Shown piece by piece: positions 1 through 9,679 of a DNA stretch of 64,000 nt. Origin of the DNA: Duganella guangzhouensis (lineage in GTDB: Bacteria > Pseudomonadota > Gammaproteobacteria > Burkholderiales > Burkholderiaceae_D). Both the position numbers and the translations under genes were made by a program. Position 1 is the stretch's first letter; each line of letters opens with the position of its first letter. The stretch spans positions 248,001 through 312,000 of the forward strand of contig NZ_WKJK01000008.1 of assembly GCF_009674535.1 (NCBI RefSeq), in the 5' to 3' direction. The notes under the pieces are model-generated. The model was not told where the DNA came from and searched no databases. It was given only the letters and a program-made list of their open reading frames with translations.

Positions 1-641
1 TCTACGACAACGTCGCCACCAACAACACCGGCGGCATCCTGGTGTTCAACATGCCCAACCTGTCGCAGCCCGGCCATAGCACGCGCGTCTACAAGAACAA
101 GGTCGACAAGAACAACCTTGGCAACTTCGCCGCGCGCGGCACCGCCGTGGCCAGCGTGCCGGCCGGCTCCGGCATCGTCATCAACTCCAACTCCAAGGTG
201 GAGATCTTCGACAACGACGTCACCGACAACCAGACCGCCAACGTCATCATCTCCAGCTACCACTCGACCGGCTACTACACCGAGAAAGGCGTCGCTGCCA
301 ATTACGATCCGTATCCAAAAGCGATCTACGTCTACGGCAACCGCTTCAAGGGCGGCGGCGATTCACCCGATGGCCTCGATCTGAAAGCGCTGAAGATCGC
401 CATGTACGGCCTGGGCGGCCACTTCCCCGACGTGATATGGGATGGCTATGTCGACACCAAACTGCTGGTCAAGGGCGCGCTGCCGCCCGAGCAGCGCATC
501 TGCGTGCAGAAGGATGCCGAGGTGCTGAACGCCGACGGTCCCGGCAAATACAAGAACCCCAGCAAGGACGCCGCGCCGTTCCGCTGCGAACTGGCCAAGC
601 TGCCGCCAGTGACCATCACGCAGCTGGCCGCGCAGTCATGA
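1..641 (+). CDS. Parallel beta-helix repeat protein (partial, start outside window)
   Basis: The reading frame is open from base 3 at the window edge to TGA at 639-641, so the N-terminus is missing. The visible 213 residues contain repeated short Asn/Gly/Val strands (for example GSGIVINSNSKVEIFDNDV), typical of right-handed parallel beta-helix proteins. The tail is less repetitive and has two Cys residues (ICVQK and FRCEL). The gene overlaps the next one by the ATGA at 638-641. A beta-helix protein beside an SO2930-type diheme cytochrome is, from family knowledge, the recurrent TIGR03805/TIGR03806 pairing. I infer an exported carbohydrate-binding or carbohydrate-acting protein, but no catalytic residues can be assigned and the substrate is unknown. 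Confidence 0.8.
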   Translation, partial: YDNVATNNTGGILVFNMPNLSQPGHSTRVYKNKVDKNNLGNFAARGTAVASVPAGSGIVINSNSKVEIFDNDVTDNQTANVIISSYHSTGYYTEKGVAANYDPYPKAIYVYGNRFKGGGDSPDGLDLKALKIAMYGLGGHFPDVIWDGYVDTKLLVKGALPPEQRICVQKDAEVLNADGPGKYKNPSKDAAPFRCELAKLPPVTITQLAAQS

Positions 642-1759
642 GGTCGTGGTGGTTTGCGGCTGGCGCGCTCGCACTGGCCGCCTGCACGCAAAGCCAGGCG
701 CCGGTCAGCTTCATCGTCGACGGCAATCCCGCCAAGCTCAGCGACTGGCATCTGATGGCCGCCAGCGGCGGCCAGCTGAATCTGAATCAGGGCGTGGTGC
801 CGTATGACCTCAACACCGCGCTGTTCACCGACTACGCGCACAAGCTGCGCACCATCTGGATGCCGAAAGGCCAGAGCGCTACCTACAACGCCGACGCCGC
901 CTTCGATTTCCCGGTCGGCACCATCATCAGCAAAACTTTCTACTACCCGAAAGCAGGCGATGGCAAAGCGGTGCTGGCCAACTACAGCAACGAAGGCCAG
1001 CAACTCGATCTGTCGCGGATGCGGCTGATCGAAACCCGGCTGCTGGTGCGCCGCGCCAGTGGCTGGATCGCCCTGCCCTACGTGTGGAACGCCGAGCAGA
1101 CCGACGCCGTGCTGGCCCGCACCGGCGAACAGATTCCGCTCGACGTACGTCACGAAGATAACAGCAGCAACAAGATCACCTACGTGGTGCCGAACGTGAA
1201 CCAGTGCGCCTCCTGCCACGTGGCCGATTTGAAAACACACCAGTTCCAGCCTATCGGCCTCAAGGCGCGTCACCTGAACCGCAGCTATACCTACGACGGT
1301 GCCAGCGCCAATCAGCTGGATTACCTGGCGCGCATCGGCTACCTGAGCGGACTACCAGCCGATGGCAGCGCCGCCGCGCCGCGCAACGCCAACTGGCACG
1401 ACACCGCGCAACCATTGGAAGCGCGTGCCCGCGCCTACCTCGACATCAACTGCGCCCACTGTCATAACGACAAGGGCGCGGCCAACACCACCGCGCTGCA
1501 TCTGAACATGGGCGCGCCAGCCGACCTGCATCTGGGCCTGTGCAAACCGCCGGTGGCGGCCGGCGCCGGCACCGGTGGCCGCAGTCACGACATCGCGCCC
1601 GGCCAACCGGACGACTCGATCATGCTGTACCGCCTGAACTCGGCCGAACCGGGCATCATGATGCCGGAACTGGGCCGCAGCTCGGTGCACCGCGAAGGCG
1701 TGGCTTTGATACGCGAGTGGATCGCGGCGATGAAGCAGGGCTGCGGAAACAGCTCGTAA
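638..1759 (+). CDS. SO2930-type diheme c-type cytochrome lipoprotein
   Basis: A 373-residue protein starting at the ATG that overlaps the upstream stop. The N-terminus MRSWWFAAGALALAACTQ is a lipoprotein signal with a lipobox ending at the Cys of LAAC. Two c-heme motifs are visible: C190-x-x-C193-H194 (CASCH) and C272-x-x-C275-H276 (CAHCH). Length and pairing with a beta-helix protein match the SO2930/HNE_0200 family. It is probably a membrane-anchored periplasmic electron carrier or oxidase partner of the beta-helix protein. The redox substrate cannot be told from sequence. A longer upstream reading frame exists but would skip the signal peptide. Confidence 0.85.
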   Translation: MRSWWFAAGALALAACTQSQAPVSFIVDGNPAKLSDWHLMAASGGQLNLNQGVVPYDLNTALFTDYAHKLRTIWMPKGQSATYNADAAFDFPVGTIISKTFYYPKAGDGKAVLANYSNEGQQLDLSRMRLIETRLLVRRASGWIALPYVWNAEQTDAVLARTGEQIPLDVRHEDNSSNKITYVVPNVNQCASCHVADLKTHQFQPIGLKARHLNRSYTYDGASANQLDYLARIGYLSGLPADGSAAAPRNANWHDTAQPLEARARAYLDINCAHCHNDKGAANTTALHLNMGAPADLHLGLCKPPVAAGAGTGGRSHDIAPGQPDDSIMLYRLNSAEPGIMMPELGRSSVHREGVALIREWIAAMKQGCGNSS

Positions 1760-1881
1760 CATTCCCGATACATACGCGACGCGAAAGTCCCAACGAATAT
1801 CGTTTTTATTCAAGGTCAGCGCAGCGCGCTTTGCCTACCATCCTTGTTTTCAGGTACACGTAACAACAAGGACGGAGACAA

Positions 1882-2727
1882 ATGACTGACCAACGCACGA
1901 TGGCCCTGCGCGCCATGCCTGCAATCGCCCTGGCTTTTTGCATCAACGCACACGCACAACAATCCTGGAACGAGACCACCGTCGGCGCGCGCTACGCCAG
2001 CGACTTCTACTTTCCCGGCAGCGACGCCAAAGTGGCGCAGAAGATCGCCACTCTGAACACCACCGGCGGCTTCCAGTACGGCGGCTATATGTTCAATGTG
2101 GACTATCTGATCTCGGACAGCAACAACCCCGAGGCCAACGGCAACGCCGGTGCACGCGAGATCTACTCGGTGAGCCGGATCAACTGGAGCGCAGCCAAAA
2201 TCCTCGGCACCCAGTTCGACAACGGCATCGTGCGCGACGTCGGCCTGATGACCGGCTATGACCTGAATACCAAGAATGACGCCTATGCCGCCGCCGGCCG
2301 CACCTGGATGATCGGCCCCAGCGTGCAGCTGGCGGTGCCGCGCGGTTACTGGAGCGTGACGGCGGGCTTGAGCAAGGAAACCAACCACAACGGCATCGTC
2401 CACGCCGACGTGCACTACGATACCGCGTGGCGCGCCGAAACCAGCTGGATGACGCCATTCGCCATTGGCCCGGCGTCAGTGGTGTTCAAAGGCTTCGTCA
2501 CCGTGACCGGGCCGAAGGGACTGGACGGCTTCCACGTCCAGACCAAGACCGAAACGCTGGCGCGCACGTCACTGATGTTCGACGTCGGCGCCCTGATGGG
2601 CAAGCCGCATTCCTTCTATCTCGGCCCCGGCTATGAGTACTGGAAGAATATGTTCGGCACGCCGGCGACCGAAGCGCCGGGCACCAAGCGTTCGGCGGCG
2701 ACGCTCAACGCCGAATTCCACTTCTGA
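1882..2727 (+). CDS. Tsx/OmpK-like outer membrane channel protein
   Basis: A 281-residue protein with a signal peptide ending near AHAQ, followed by alternating aromatic beta-strands (for example NETTVGARYASDFYFPGS) and a terminal Phe (AEFHF) typical of outer membrane beta-barrels. Pattern and length fit the nucleoside-specific Tsx/OmpK family, which forms 12-stranded barrels. An RBS-like GGACGGAG lies just upstream of the ATG. The gene stands alone between the cytochrome gene and the convergent proC. The transported substrate is inferred only from the family. Confidence 0.7.
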   Translation: MTDQRTMALRAMPAIALAFCINAHAQQSWNETTVGARYASDFYFPGSDAKVAQKIATLNTTGGFQYGGYMFNVDYLISDSNNPEANGNAGAREIYSVSRINWSAAKILGTQFDNGIVRDVGLMTGYDLNTKNDAYAAAGRTWMIGPSVQLAVPRGYWSVTAGLSKETNHNGIVHADVHYDTAWRAETSWMTPFAIGPASVVFKGFVTVTGPKGLDGFHVQTKTETLARTSLMFDVGALMGKPHSFYLGPGYEYWKNMFGTPATEAPGTKRSAATLNAEFHF

Positions 2728-2728
2728 T

Positions 2729-3550
2729 TTAAGCAGCACCCAACTCGTCGCCCAGTTCCTTGCCACGGGCCTGGGCGGCCTTGATGGCGGCCACCACGGC
2801 GGCCTTGACGCCGCTGGCTTCCATGCTGGTGATGGCGGCATAGGTGGTGCCGCCTTTCGAGGTGACGCGCTCGCGCAGCACCTGCACCGGCTCGGTCGAG
2901 CGCGCCGCCAGCTGCGCCGCGCCGCCAAACGTAGCCTGGGCCAACTGCAGCCCCTGCTCCGCGCTCAAGCCCATTTCCGCCGCCGCCTGCTGCATCGCTT
3001 CCATGAAATAGAACACATAGGCCGGGCCGCTGCCCGACACCGCGGTGACGGCGTCGATCTTGCTTTCATCGTCCAGCCACACAGTCTGGCCGACCGCGCT
3101 GAGGATATCGTCGGCCTGCTTGCGCTGCGCCTCGCTGACCCCGCCGGTGGCCGCCATGCCGGTGATGCCCATGCCAATCAGCGCCGGCGTATTCGGCATG
3201 CAGCGCACGATGGCATCGTATCCACCGAGCCAGCGCGCCAGATCAACGCTGCGGATGCCGGCCGCGATCGACACGATCAGCGGCTGCTTCGCCTGGTCCA
3301 GCAACGGCAGCAGCTGCGCCGCCACTTCACGCATATTCTGCGGCTTCACCGCCAGCACGATGACGTCGGCGGCGCCCGCCGCCGCATCGGTCGCGCTCGC
3401 GGTGCTGACGCCGTACTGCTGGTGCAAACGCGCCAGCGCCTCGGCATTAGGGTCGACCACGTGGATATTGGCGCCCGCCGTCAGTTTGTTCGCCAGTCCC
3501 GCGATCAGGGCGGTGGCCATATTGCCGCCGCCGATAAATGCTATTTTCAT
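2729..3550 (-). CDS. proC: Pyrroline-5-carboxylate reductase
   Basis: Catalyses the last step of proline synthesis, NAD(P)H-dependent reduction of pyrroline-5-carboxylate. The 273-residue protein begins MKIAFIGGGNMATALIAG, a Rossmann GxGxxA-type nucleotide site. The C-terminal half has the P5CR signature region (AVSGSGPAYVFYFMEAM). The ATG at 3550 is preferred over an in-frame TTG two codons upstream because it matches the family start. It lies two bases after the yggS stop, so the genes are co-transcribed. This yggS-proC order is common in proteobacteria. Confidence 0.95.
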   Translation of the reverse strand: MKIAFIGGGNMATALIAGLANKLTAGANIHVVDPNAEALARLHQQYGVSTASATDAAAGAADVIVLAVKPQNMREVAAQLLPLLDQAKQPLIVSIAAGIRSVDLARWLGGYDAIVRCMPNTPALIGMGITGMAATGGVSEAQRKQADDILSAVGQTVWLDDESKIDAVTAVSGSGPAYVFYFMEAMQQAAAEMGLSAEQGLQLAQATFGGAAQLAARSTEPVQVLRERVTSKGGTTYAAITSMEASGVKAAVVAAIKAAQARGKELGDELGAA

Positions 3551-3552
3551 GT

Positions 3553-4257
3553 TCAAGCCTTGTTGTAGTTTCGTGCGCCAAAAATAGCGCTGCCCACGCG
3601 CACAATGGTGGCGCCCTCGAAGATCGCCGCCCGCATGTCAGCCGACATGCCCATCGACAGCGTATCGAGCGCCAGCCCGTCGGCAAGCAATTGCTCATAT
3701 AAAATCCGCAGCCGGGCAAACGCCGCCCGCTGCTGCGCGAATTCCACGGCCGGCTCGGGGATCGCCATCAGGCCGCGCAAGGTCAGATTCGGTAACGCCG
3801 CGACCTTATGAGCCAGCGCCGCCACTTCTTCCGGGGCGATGCCGCTCTTGCTGGCTTCACCACTGATATTGACTTGCAAACAAATCTGCAGCGGCGGCAG
3901 ACCGGCCGGCCGCTGCTCCGACAGCCGCTGCGCGATCTTTTCGCGCTCGACTGTATGCACCCAGGCGAAGTTCTCGGCGATCGGGCGCGTCTTGTTGCTT
4001 TGAATCGGGCCGATGAAATGCCAGTCCAGCGCCGGCGCCCCGGCTTCCTGCACGGCGCGGATCTTGTCCAGGCCCTCCTGCAGATAATTCTCGCCAAAGG
4101 CGCGCTGGCCGGCCTGTACCGCCTCCAGCACCGCCTCCGGACCGAAGGTCTTGGACACCGCCAACAGCTGCACAGCCGCCGCTTCGCGCCCCGCTTCTTG
4201 AGCTGTGGAAATAATTGTCGCGGTGATGGCTTGCAAGTTCTGGCGAATCGGGGACAT
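3553..4257 (-). CDS. yggS: YggS family PLP-binding protein
   Basis: A 234-residue PLP-homeostasis protein (YggS/PROSC/PLPHP family) with a fold-type III alanine-racemase-like barrel and no known catalytic reaction. The PLP lysine motif is LLAVSKTFG near residue 35. The HFIGPIQSNK and SMGMSADMRAAI motifs are diagnostic. The start MSPIRQNLQ is chosen over upstream in-frame codons because it matches the family. It is the first gene of the yggS-proC unit and is divergent from pilT across about 60 bp that must hold both promoters. Confidence 0.93.
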   Translation of the reverse strand: MSPIRQNLQAITATIISTAQEAGREAAAVQLLAVSKTFGPEAVLEAVQAGQRAFGENYLQEGLDKIRAVQEAGAPALDWHFIGPIQSNKTRPIAENFAWVHTVEREKIAQRLSEQRPAGLPPLQICLQVNISGEASKSGIAPEEVAALAHKVAALPNLTLRGLMAIPEPAVEFAQQRAAFARLRILYEQLLADGLALDTLSMGMSADMRAAIFEGATIVRVGSAIFGARNYNKA

Positions 4258-4317
4258 AATCATCGAGTAAAAAGCGTTAAAACGGACCAAACCAACGTCT
4301 GGGCACAGGGATTATAA

Positions 4318-5361
4318 ATGGACATTTCCGAACTACTCGCATTCTCCGTCAAGAACAAAGCCTCGGACCTGCACCTGTCGGCCGGGCTGCCGCCGATGAT
4401 ACGGGTGCACGGCGACGTGCGGCGCATCAACCTGCCGCCGCTGGAGCACAAGGATGTGCACGGCATGATCTATGACATCATGAACGATGGCCAGCGCAAG
4501 GTCTACGAGGAAATGCTGGAAATCGACTTCTCGTTCGCCATCCCCGGGCTGGCGCGGTTCCGCGTCAACGCCTACAACCAGGAGCGCGGCGCCTCGGCGG
4601 TGCTGCGAACGATTCCATCCAAGATCCTCAGCCTGGAAGAACTGAACGCGCCCAAGATCTTCGCCGAATTCGCCCTCAAGCCGCGCGGGCTGGTGCTGGT
4701 GACCGGACCGACCGGCTCCGGCAAATCGACCACCCTGGCGGCAATGGTCAACCACCTCAACGAAAATGAATACGGCCACATCCTGACGATTGAAGACCCG
4801 ATCGAATTCGTCCACGAATCCAAGAAATGCCTGATCAACCAGCGCGAGGTGGGACCGCACACACTGTCGTTCAACAACGCGCTGCGCTCGGCGCTGCGCG
4901 AAGACCCGGACTGCATCCTAGTCGGCGAGCTGCGCGACCTGGAAACGATCCGCCTGGCCTTGTCGGCGGCTGAAACGGGCCACCTGGTATTCGGCACGCT
5001 GCACACCTCATCGGCGGCCAAGACCATCGACCGCATCGTCGACGTGTTCCCGGCCGACGAAAAGGAAATGGTGCGCGCCATGCTGTCCGAATCGCTGCAA
5101 GCCGTAATCTCGCAAACGCTGCTAAAGACCAAAGACGGCAGCGGCCGCGTCGCCGCGCACGAAATCATGGTGGCCACGCCAGCGATCCGCAATCTGATCC
5201 GCGAGGCCAAAGTCGCGCAAATGTACTCCGCGATCCAGACCGGCAGCGGCGTCGGCATGCAGACACTGGACCAGAACCTGACCGACCTACTCCGTCGCAA
5301 CATCATCAGCAGCGCCGCCGCCCGCAGCGCCGCCAAAACCCCGGACAACTTCCCCGGCTAA
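4318..5361 (+). CDS. pilT: Type IV pilus retraction ATPase PilT
   Basis: The 347-residue hexameric secretion ATPase powers pilus retraction and twitching motility at the inner membrane base. It has the Walker A GPTGSGKST, an Asp box and Walker B region ending in ILVGELRD, and the HTSSAAKTIDRI segment typical of PilT. Length matches the family. pilU follows downstream. The two are separated by a 38-bp perfect inverted repeat, which may attenuate transcription between them. Confidence 0.97.
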   Translation: MDISELLAFSVKNKASDLHLSAGLPPMIRVHGDVRRINLPPLEHKDVHGMIYDIMNDGQRKVYEEMLEIDFSFAIPGLARFRVNAYNQERGASAVLRTIPSKILSLEELNAPKIFAEFALKPRGLVLVTGPTGSGKSTTLAAMVNHLNENEYGHILTIEDPIEFVHESKKCLINQREVGPHTLSFNNALRSALREDPDCILVGELRDLETIRLALSAAETGHLVFGTLHTSSAAKTIDRIVDVFPADEKEMVRAMLSESLQAVISQTLLKTKDGSGRVAAHEIMVATPAIRNLIREAKVAQMYSAIQTGSGVGMQTLDQNLTDLLRRNIISSAAARSAAKTPDNFPG

Positions 5362-5377
5362 AACCGGGGCAAAACCT

Positions 5378-5462
5378 GGGGTCAATCCTCCCAATCACAC
5401 ACGGCCTCTGCCGTAGTGACCTTATACGGCAGAGGCCGTGTGTGATTGGGAGGATTGACCCC
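5378..5462. repeat. Long perfect inverted repeat between pilT and pilU
   Basis: A 38-nt arm (5378-5415, beginning GGGGTCAATCCTCCCAATCA) is followed by a 9-nt loop and its exact reverse complement (5425-5462). The outer GGGGTCAATCCTCCCAA and an inner ACACGG-CTCT-CCGTA pattern recur in a second hairpin at 38581-38669. This marks a dispersed hairpin family rather than an ordinary terminator. There is no T-tract after it. It could fold in pilTU read-through RNA. Confidence 0.9.
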
Positions 5463-5490
5463 GGATTTGCCCCCGTATTAAGGATCTAGT

Positions 5491-6627
5491 ATGGAACGCG
5501 ATCAGGCTTCTAAATTCATGTTCGACTTGCTGCGCCTGATGCTGGCTAAAAAGGGCTCGGACTTGTTTATTACCGCCGGCTTTCCACCGGCGATCAAGAT
5601 CGATGGCAAGATGACGCCGGTGTCGTCGCAGGTGCTGACCGCCGCTCATACGCTGGATCTGGCGCGCTCGATCATGAACGATAAGCAGGCGGCGTCGTTC
5701 GAGCTGACCAAGGAGGCCAATTTCGCCATCAGCCCCGGCGATCTGGGCCGCTTCCGCGTTTCGGCGTTTGTGCAGATGAGCTCGGTCGGGATGGTGCTGC
5801 GGACTATCACCTCGGAGATTCCCAAGCTGGAAGACCTCGGCCTGCCGGAGGTGCTGAAAGAGGTGGTGATGGCCAAGCGCGGCCTGGTCATCATGGTCGG
5901 CGCCACCGGCTCGGGCAAGTCGACCACGCTGGCGGCCATGGTCGGCTATCGCAATGAGAACAGCTATGGCCATATCATCACCATCGAAGACCCGGTCGAA
6001 TACGTCCACCCGCACAAGAACTGCATCATCACCCAGCGCGAGGTCGGCGTCGATACCGATGACTGGGCGGTGGCGCTGAAAAACACGCTGCGCCAGGCGC
6101 CGGATGTGATTCAGATCGGTGAGATCCGCGACCGCGAAACCATGGACCACGCGATCGCTTTCGCGGAAACCGGTCACCTGTGCCTGGCCACGCTGCACGC
6201 CAACAGCGCCAATCAGGCGCTGGACCGCATCATCAACTTCTTCCCGGAAGAGCGCCGCCAGCAGCTGCTGATGGATCTGTCGCTGAACCTGAAGGGCATG
6301 GTCTCGCAACGCCTGATTCCGAAGAAGGAGGACAAAGGCCGCGTGGTGGCCATCGAAATCATGCTGAATTCTCCGCTGATTTCGGATCTGATCTTCAAGG
6401 GCCAGGTCCACGAGATCAAGGAACTGATGAAGAAATCGCGCGAACTGGGCATGCAGACGTTTGACCAGTCGCTGTTCGATCTGCACGAGGCAGACCTGAT
6501 CACCTACGAAGACGCGTTGCGCAACGCCGATTCGGTCAACGACCTACGACTCGCCATCAAGCTGGAAGGCAAGGCCGCGAAGAACCGCGACCTGTCGGCC
6601 GGCACCGAACATTTGGGAATCATTTAA
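5491..6627 (+). CDS. pilU: PilT-like type IV pilus ATPase PilU
   Basis: A 378-residue PilT paralogue that assists forceful pilus retraction. It has the Walker A GATGSGKST, the IQIGEIRDRETM Walker B/Asp region, and the HANSANQALDRIINFFPE segment characteristic of PilU. The C-terminal extension beyond PilT length also fits. The stop TAA shares its last base with the ATG of the following glutathione peroxidase gene, indicating translational coupling of functionally unrelated genes. Confidence 0.96.
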   Translation: MERDQASKFMFDLLRLMLAKKGSDLFITAGFPPAIKIDGKMTPVSSQVLTAAHTLDLARSIMNDKQAASFELTKEANFAISPGDLGRFRVSAFVQMSSVGMVLRTITSEIPKLEDLGLPEVLKEVVMAKRGLVIMVGATGSGKSTTLAAMVGYRNENSYGHIITIEDPVEYVHPHKNCIITQREVGVDTDDWAVALKNTLRQAPDVIQIGEIRDRETMDHAIAFAETGHLCLATLHANSANQALDRIINFFPEERRQQLLMDLSLNLKGMVSQRLIPKKEDKGRVVAIEIMLNSPLISDLIFKGQVHEIKELMKKSRELGMQTFDQSLFDLHEADLITYEDALRNADSVNDLRLAIKLEGKAAKNRDLSAGTEHLGII

Positions 6628-7112
6628 TGAGCACTATTTTCGATATCAGCGCCGATAGCCTGTCCGGCCAGCCGGTCAACCTGGGGCAATACAAGGGCAA
6701 GGTGCTCTTGATCGTCAACACCGCCAGCAAGTGCGGTTTCACGCCGCAGTACAAGGGACTGGAAGCGGTGTACCAGCAGTTCAAGGATCGCGGCGTGGAG
6801 GTGCTGGGCTTCCCCTGCAATCAGTTCGGCGCGCAGGAACCGGGCGACGCCGGTGAAATCGGCGCCTTCTGCGAAAAGAACTACGGCGTCACCTTCCCAC
6901 TGTTCGCCAAGATCGATGTCAATGGCGACAATGCCCACCCGCTGTTCAAGAAGCTGAAGAAGGACGCGCCGGGCATCCTCGGCACCGAGGGCATCAAGTG
7001 GAACTTCACCAAATTCCTGATCCGTAAAGACGGCACGGTCTACAACCGCTACGCGCCGACCACCAAGCCGGAAGAGCTGATGGCCGATATCGAAAAGCTG
7101 CTGGCCGAATGA
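6627..7112 (+). CDS. Glutathione peroxidase (Cys type)
   Basis: A 161-residue thioredoxin-fold peroxidase that reduces hydroperoxides. The peroxidatic cysteine lies in NTASKCGFTPQY. The FPCNQFGAQEPG and KWNFTKFLI motifs supply the conserved Gln and Trp/Asn of the active site. Like most bacterial members it has Cys where animal enzymes have selenocysteine, and it may use thioredoxin. Its start overlaps the pilU stop by one base. Confidence 0.95.
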   Translation: MSTIFDISADSLSGQPVNLGQYKGKVLLIVNTASKCGFTPQYKGLEAVYQQFKDRGVEVLGFPCNQFGAQEPGDAGEIGAFCEKNYGVTFPLFAKIDVNGDNAHPLFKKLKKDAPGILGTEGIKWNFTKFLIRKDGTVYNRYAPTTKPEELMADIEKLLAE

Positions 7113-7135
7113 CGCGCCGCGCCGATTAGCCGCCT

Positions 7136-9679
7136 ATGTCCTTGATGGGGAAAATACTGTCGCCTTGGCTGCGCATGGGGATGTACTCCCGGCTGTTCCT
7201 GCCGATCTTCCTGATCATCGCAGTGGTGGTCGGCGTGCGCTTTCACCTGATGCTGGGCTCCGAGACCGCCCATGCGAGCGCCCGCTACCAGAAGAACGCC
7301 GATGAATTGGCCGACCATCTGCAACGCACGCTGCAACCCATCCTCGCCGCTCACGACCGCAACGCCATGGATGCCGTGCTGTCGTCGGTGCTGGTGCTCA
7401 ACGGCGACGTCGGCGCGGTGCGGCTGGACTATGCCGGCGGCCATCTGGAAGCCTTGCGCGGCGCGCGGATGGAGGCACGGTATCCGGACTGGTTCCCGCG
7501 CTTCTGCGCGATCAACGCCGTCAACCGCACCGTCAACATCGGCGACGCGGTGCTGGTGCTGTCGCTGGAACCAACGCGGCCGCTCAACGGCGTGTGGCGC
7601 AATGTGCTGCAGCAGGCGGTGGTCTCGGCGGTCAACATCGCCATCATCTACACACTACTGACCATCATTATCTTCGCCAACAAGCGCATGTTGCGCCGCC
7701 TGGCCGACGCCACCAACCGCTTCCAGGGCGGCGACCATGATGTGCGGCTGCCGGTCAGCGGCACCCTGGAAGCGCGCATGCTGGCGTCGACCTTCAACAA
7801 TATGGCGCAGCGGGTACAGGCGCTGGTGCACAAGCTGCAGCAAAGTCAGAACGACTTGAGTGCGCAGCTGACCCGCACCCTGCTGGCGCAACAGCAGCTG
7901 CAGGTGGAGAAGGATCGCATCGAGGTCACGTTGGCTTCGATCGGCGATGCTGTCATCACCACCGATCTGACCGGGCGCATCGACACCATCAATGAAGTGG
8001 CACAGCAGCTCACCGGCTGGGCCGAGTCGCGCGCGCGCGGCATGCAGCTGCACCAGGTGTTTGTACTGGCGAATAACTTCGGCCAGCATTCGCTGTTGAA
8101 GGCGATGAAAGCGATTTACGCCGGCGGCGAGGTGGTCAAGGTTGGTAACCAGAGCCTGCGCAATCGCATGGGCGGCATCTGCACCGTGGAGTACACCGCC
8201 AACGCCATCCGCACGCCGGGCGGCGAGGTGCAGGGCTCGGTGCTGGTGTTCCGCGACGTGACCGAACGGCGCCAGTTGATGCAGCAGATTTCATGGCAGA
8301 GCAATCACGACATCCTGACCGGCCTGCCCAACCGCGCGGCGCTGGCGCTGCGCTTCGAGCAGGAAGTGACGCGCGCGCGTCAGCACAACTATCTGCTGGC
8401 GGTGTGTCTGTTCGATCTGGATCACTTCCAGCGGGTGAACGAAAGCCTGGGCCAGGCGGTGGGCGACGAGATTCTGAAGCAGGCCGCAAGCCGCCTGCAC
8501 GACTTTGCCGGCCAGCGTCATTACGTGGCGCGCCTGGGCGGCGACGAATTCGTGCTGCTGCTGCCGGAGCTGAACGACCGCACCGCCATCGAGTACGCGA
8601 TCGGCAAGCTGATGGCGGCGCTGGCGCGCGACTATCAGTGCGATGGCAAGGCGGTCGGCATGTCGGCCAGTGTCGGCATCGCGGTCTACACTGGCAATGA
8701 CATCAGCGCCGACAGCCTGCTGCGTCACGCCGACCAGGCGCTGTATCAGGCCAAGATCACCGGCCGCAATCGGCATCACTTCTTCGATTCGGATCTGGAC
8801 GAGCAGGTGCGCACCCACCATAACCGCCGCACCGAGGTGCGGGCGGCGGTGCGCGCCAATGAGCTGGTGCTGTACTACCAACCCAAGCTGGATATGCGCA
8901 AGGGCCGCATCATTGGCATGGAGGCGCTGGTGCGCTGGGAACATCCGCTGCGCGGCACGGTGTCGCCGGCCGAGTTCCTGCCCATCGTGGAGCACAGCGA
9001 TGTGATCGTCGATATCGGTGAATGGGTGCTGCGCGAGGCGCTGCGGCAGTTGCAGCTGTGGCGCGCGTTCGATCCGGATTGGGTTATCAGCGTGAATATC
9101 GCGGCGCGGCATTTCCAGCGGCCGGATTTTGTCGAGCGGCTGACGGCGATTCTGGGCGAGTTCCCGGAGGTGCCGCCGCATATGCTGGAGCTGGAGATAC
9201 TGGAGTCGTCGGCGTTGAGCGATATCGCCCATGTGCGCGCCATCATGCTGGACTGTCAGGCGCTGGGCATCAGCTTTGCGCTGGATGATTTCGGCACTGG
9301 CTATTCGTCGATGTCGTATCTGAAACGGCTGCCGGCCGACATACTGAAGATTGATCAGAGCTTTGTGCGCAATATGCTGGTGGATCGCGATGATCTGCAC
9401 CTGGTGAGCGCGGTGATTGGTCTGGCGCGTTCGTTCGGCCTGGGTGTGATTGCCGAGGGCGTGGAGACTATCGAGCATGGCGCCATGCTGATGCGTCTGG
9501 GCTGCGATCTGGTGCAGGGTTACGGTATTGCGCGGCCGATGCCGGCCGATGAGGTGCTGTCGTGGGTGGCGCGCTTCGATACCGCGCCGGTGTGGCAGGC
9601 GGCGGCTTCTCTGCCGCCTATCGTCACGCTGCACAACGAGCCACCGGCTGGCGGCACCTCGCAGATGGCTTTAATTTAA
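7136..9679 (+). CDS. HAMP-PAS-GGDEF-EAL cyclic-di-GMP protein
   Basis: An 847-residue inner-membrane signalling protein. A transmembrane helix near residues 15-37 and another near 160-180 flank a periplasmic sensor segment. Next come a HAMP-like region (about 180-235), a PAS domain (about 260-380, SIGDAVITTDLTGRIDTINE), a GGDEF domain with intact GGDEF at 468-472, and an EAL domain with EAL at 596-598, DDFGTGYSS and AEGVET. Both catalytic signatures look intact, so it could make or degrade c-di-GMP. Its position after pilTU hints at control of surface motility, which is inference. The last bases overlap the convergent glcF stop. Confidence 0.93.
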   Translation: MSLMGKILSPWLRMGMYSRLFLPIFLIIAVVVGVRFHLMLGSETAHASARYQKNADELADHLQRTLQPILAAHDRNAMDAVLSSVLVLNGDVGAVRLDYAGGHLEALRGARMEARYPDWFPRFCAINAVNRTVNIGDAVLVLSLEPTRPLNGVWRNVLQQAVVSAVNIAIIYTLLTIIIFANKRMLRRLADATNRFQGGDHDVRLPVSGTLEARMLASTFNNMAQRVQALVHKLQQSQNDLSAQLTRTLLAQQQLQVEKDRIEVTLASIGDAVITTDLTGRIDTINEVAQQLTGWAESRARGMQLHQVFVLANNFGQHSLLKAMKAIYAGGEVVKVGNQSLRNRMGGICTVEYTANAIRTPGGEVQGSVLVFRDVTERRQLMQQISWQSNHDILTGLPNRAALALRFEQEVTRARQHNYLLAVCLFDLDHFQRVNESLGQAVGDEILKQAASRLHDFAGQRHYVARLGGDEFVLLLPELNDRTAIEYAIGKLMAALARDYQCDGKAVGMSASVGIAVYTGNDISADSLLRHADQALYQAKITGRNRHHFFDSDLDEQVRTHHNRRTEVRAAVRANELVLYYQPKLDMRKGRIIGMEALVRWEHPLRGTVSPAEFLPIVEHSDVIVDIGEWVLREALRQLQLWRAFDPDWVISVNIAARHFQRPDFVERLTAILGEFPEVPPHMLELEILESSALSDIAHVRAIMLDCQALGISFALDDFGTGYSSMSYLKRLPADILKIDQSFVRNMLVDRDDLHLVSAVIGLARSFGLGVIAEGVETIEHGAMLMRLGCDLVQGYGIARPMPADEVLSWVARFDTAPVWQAAASLPPIVTLHNEPPAGGTSQMALI

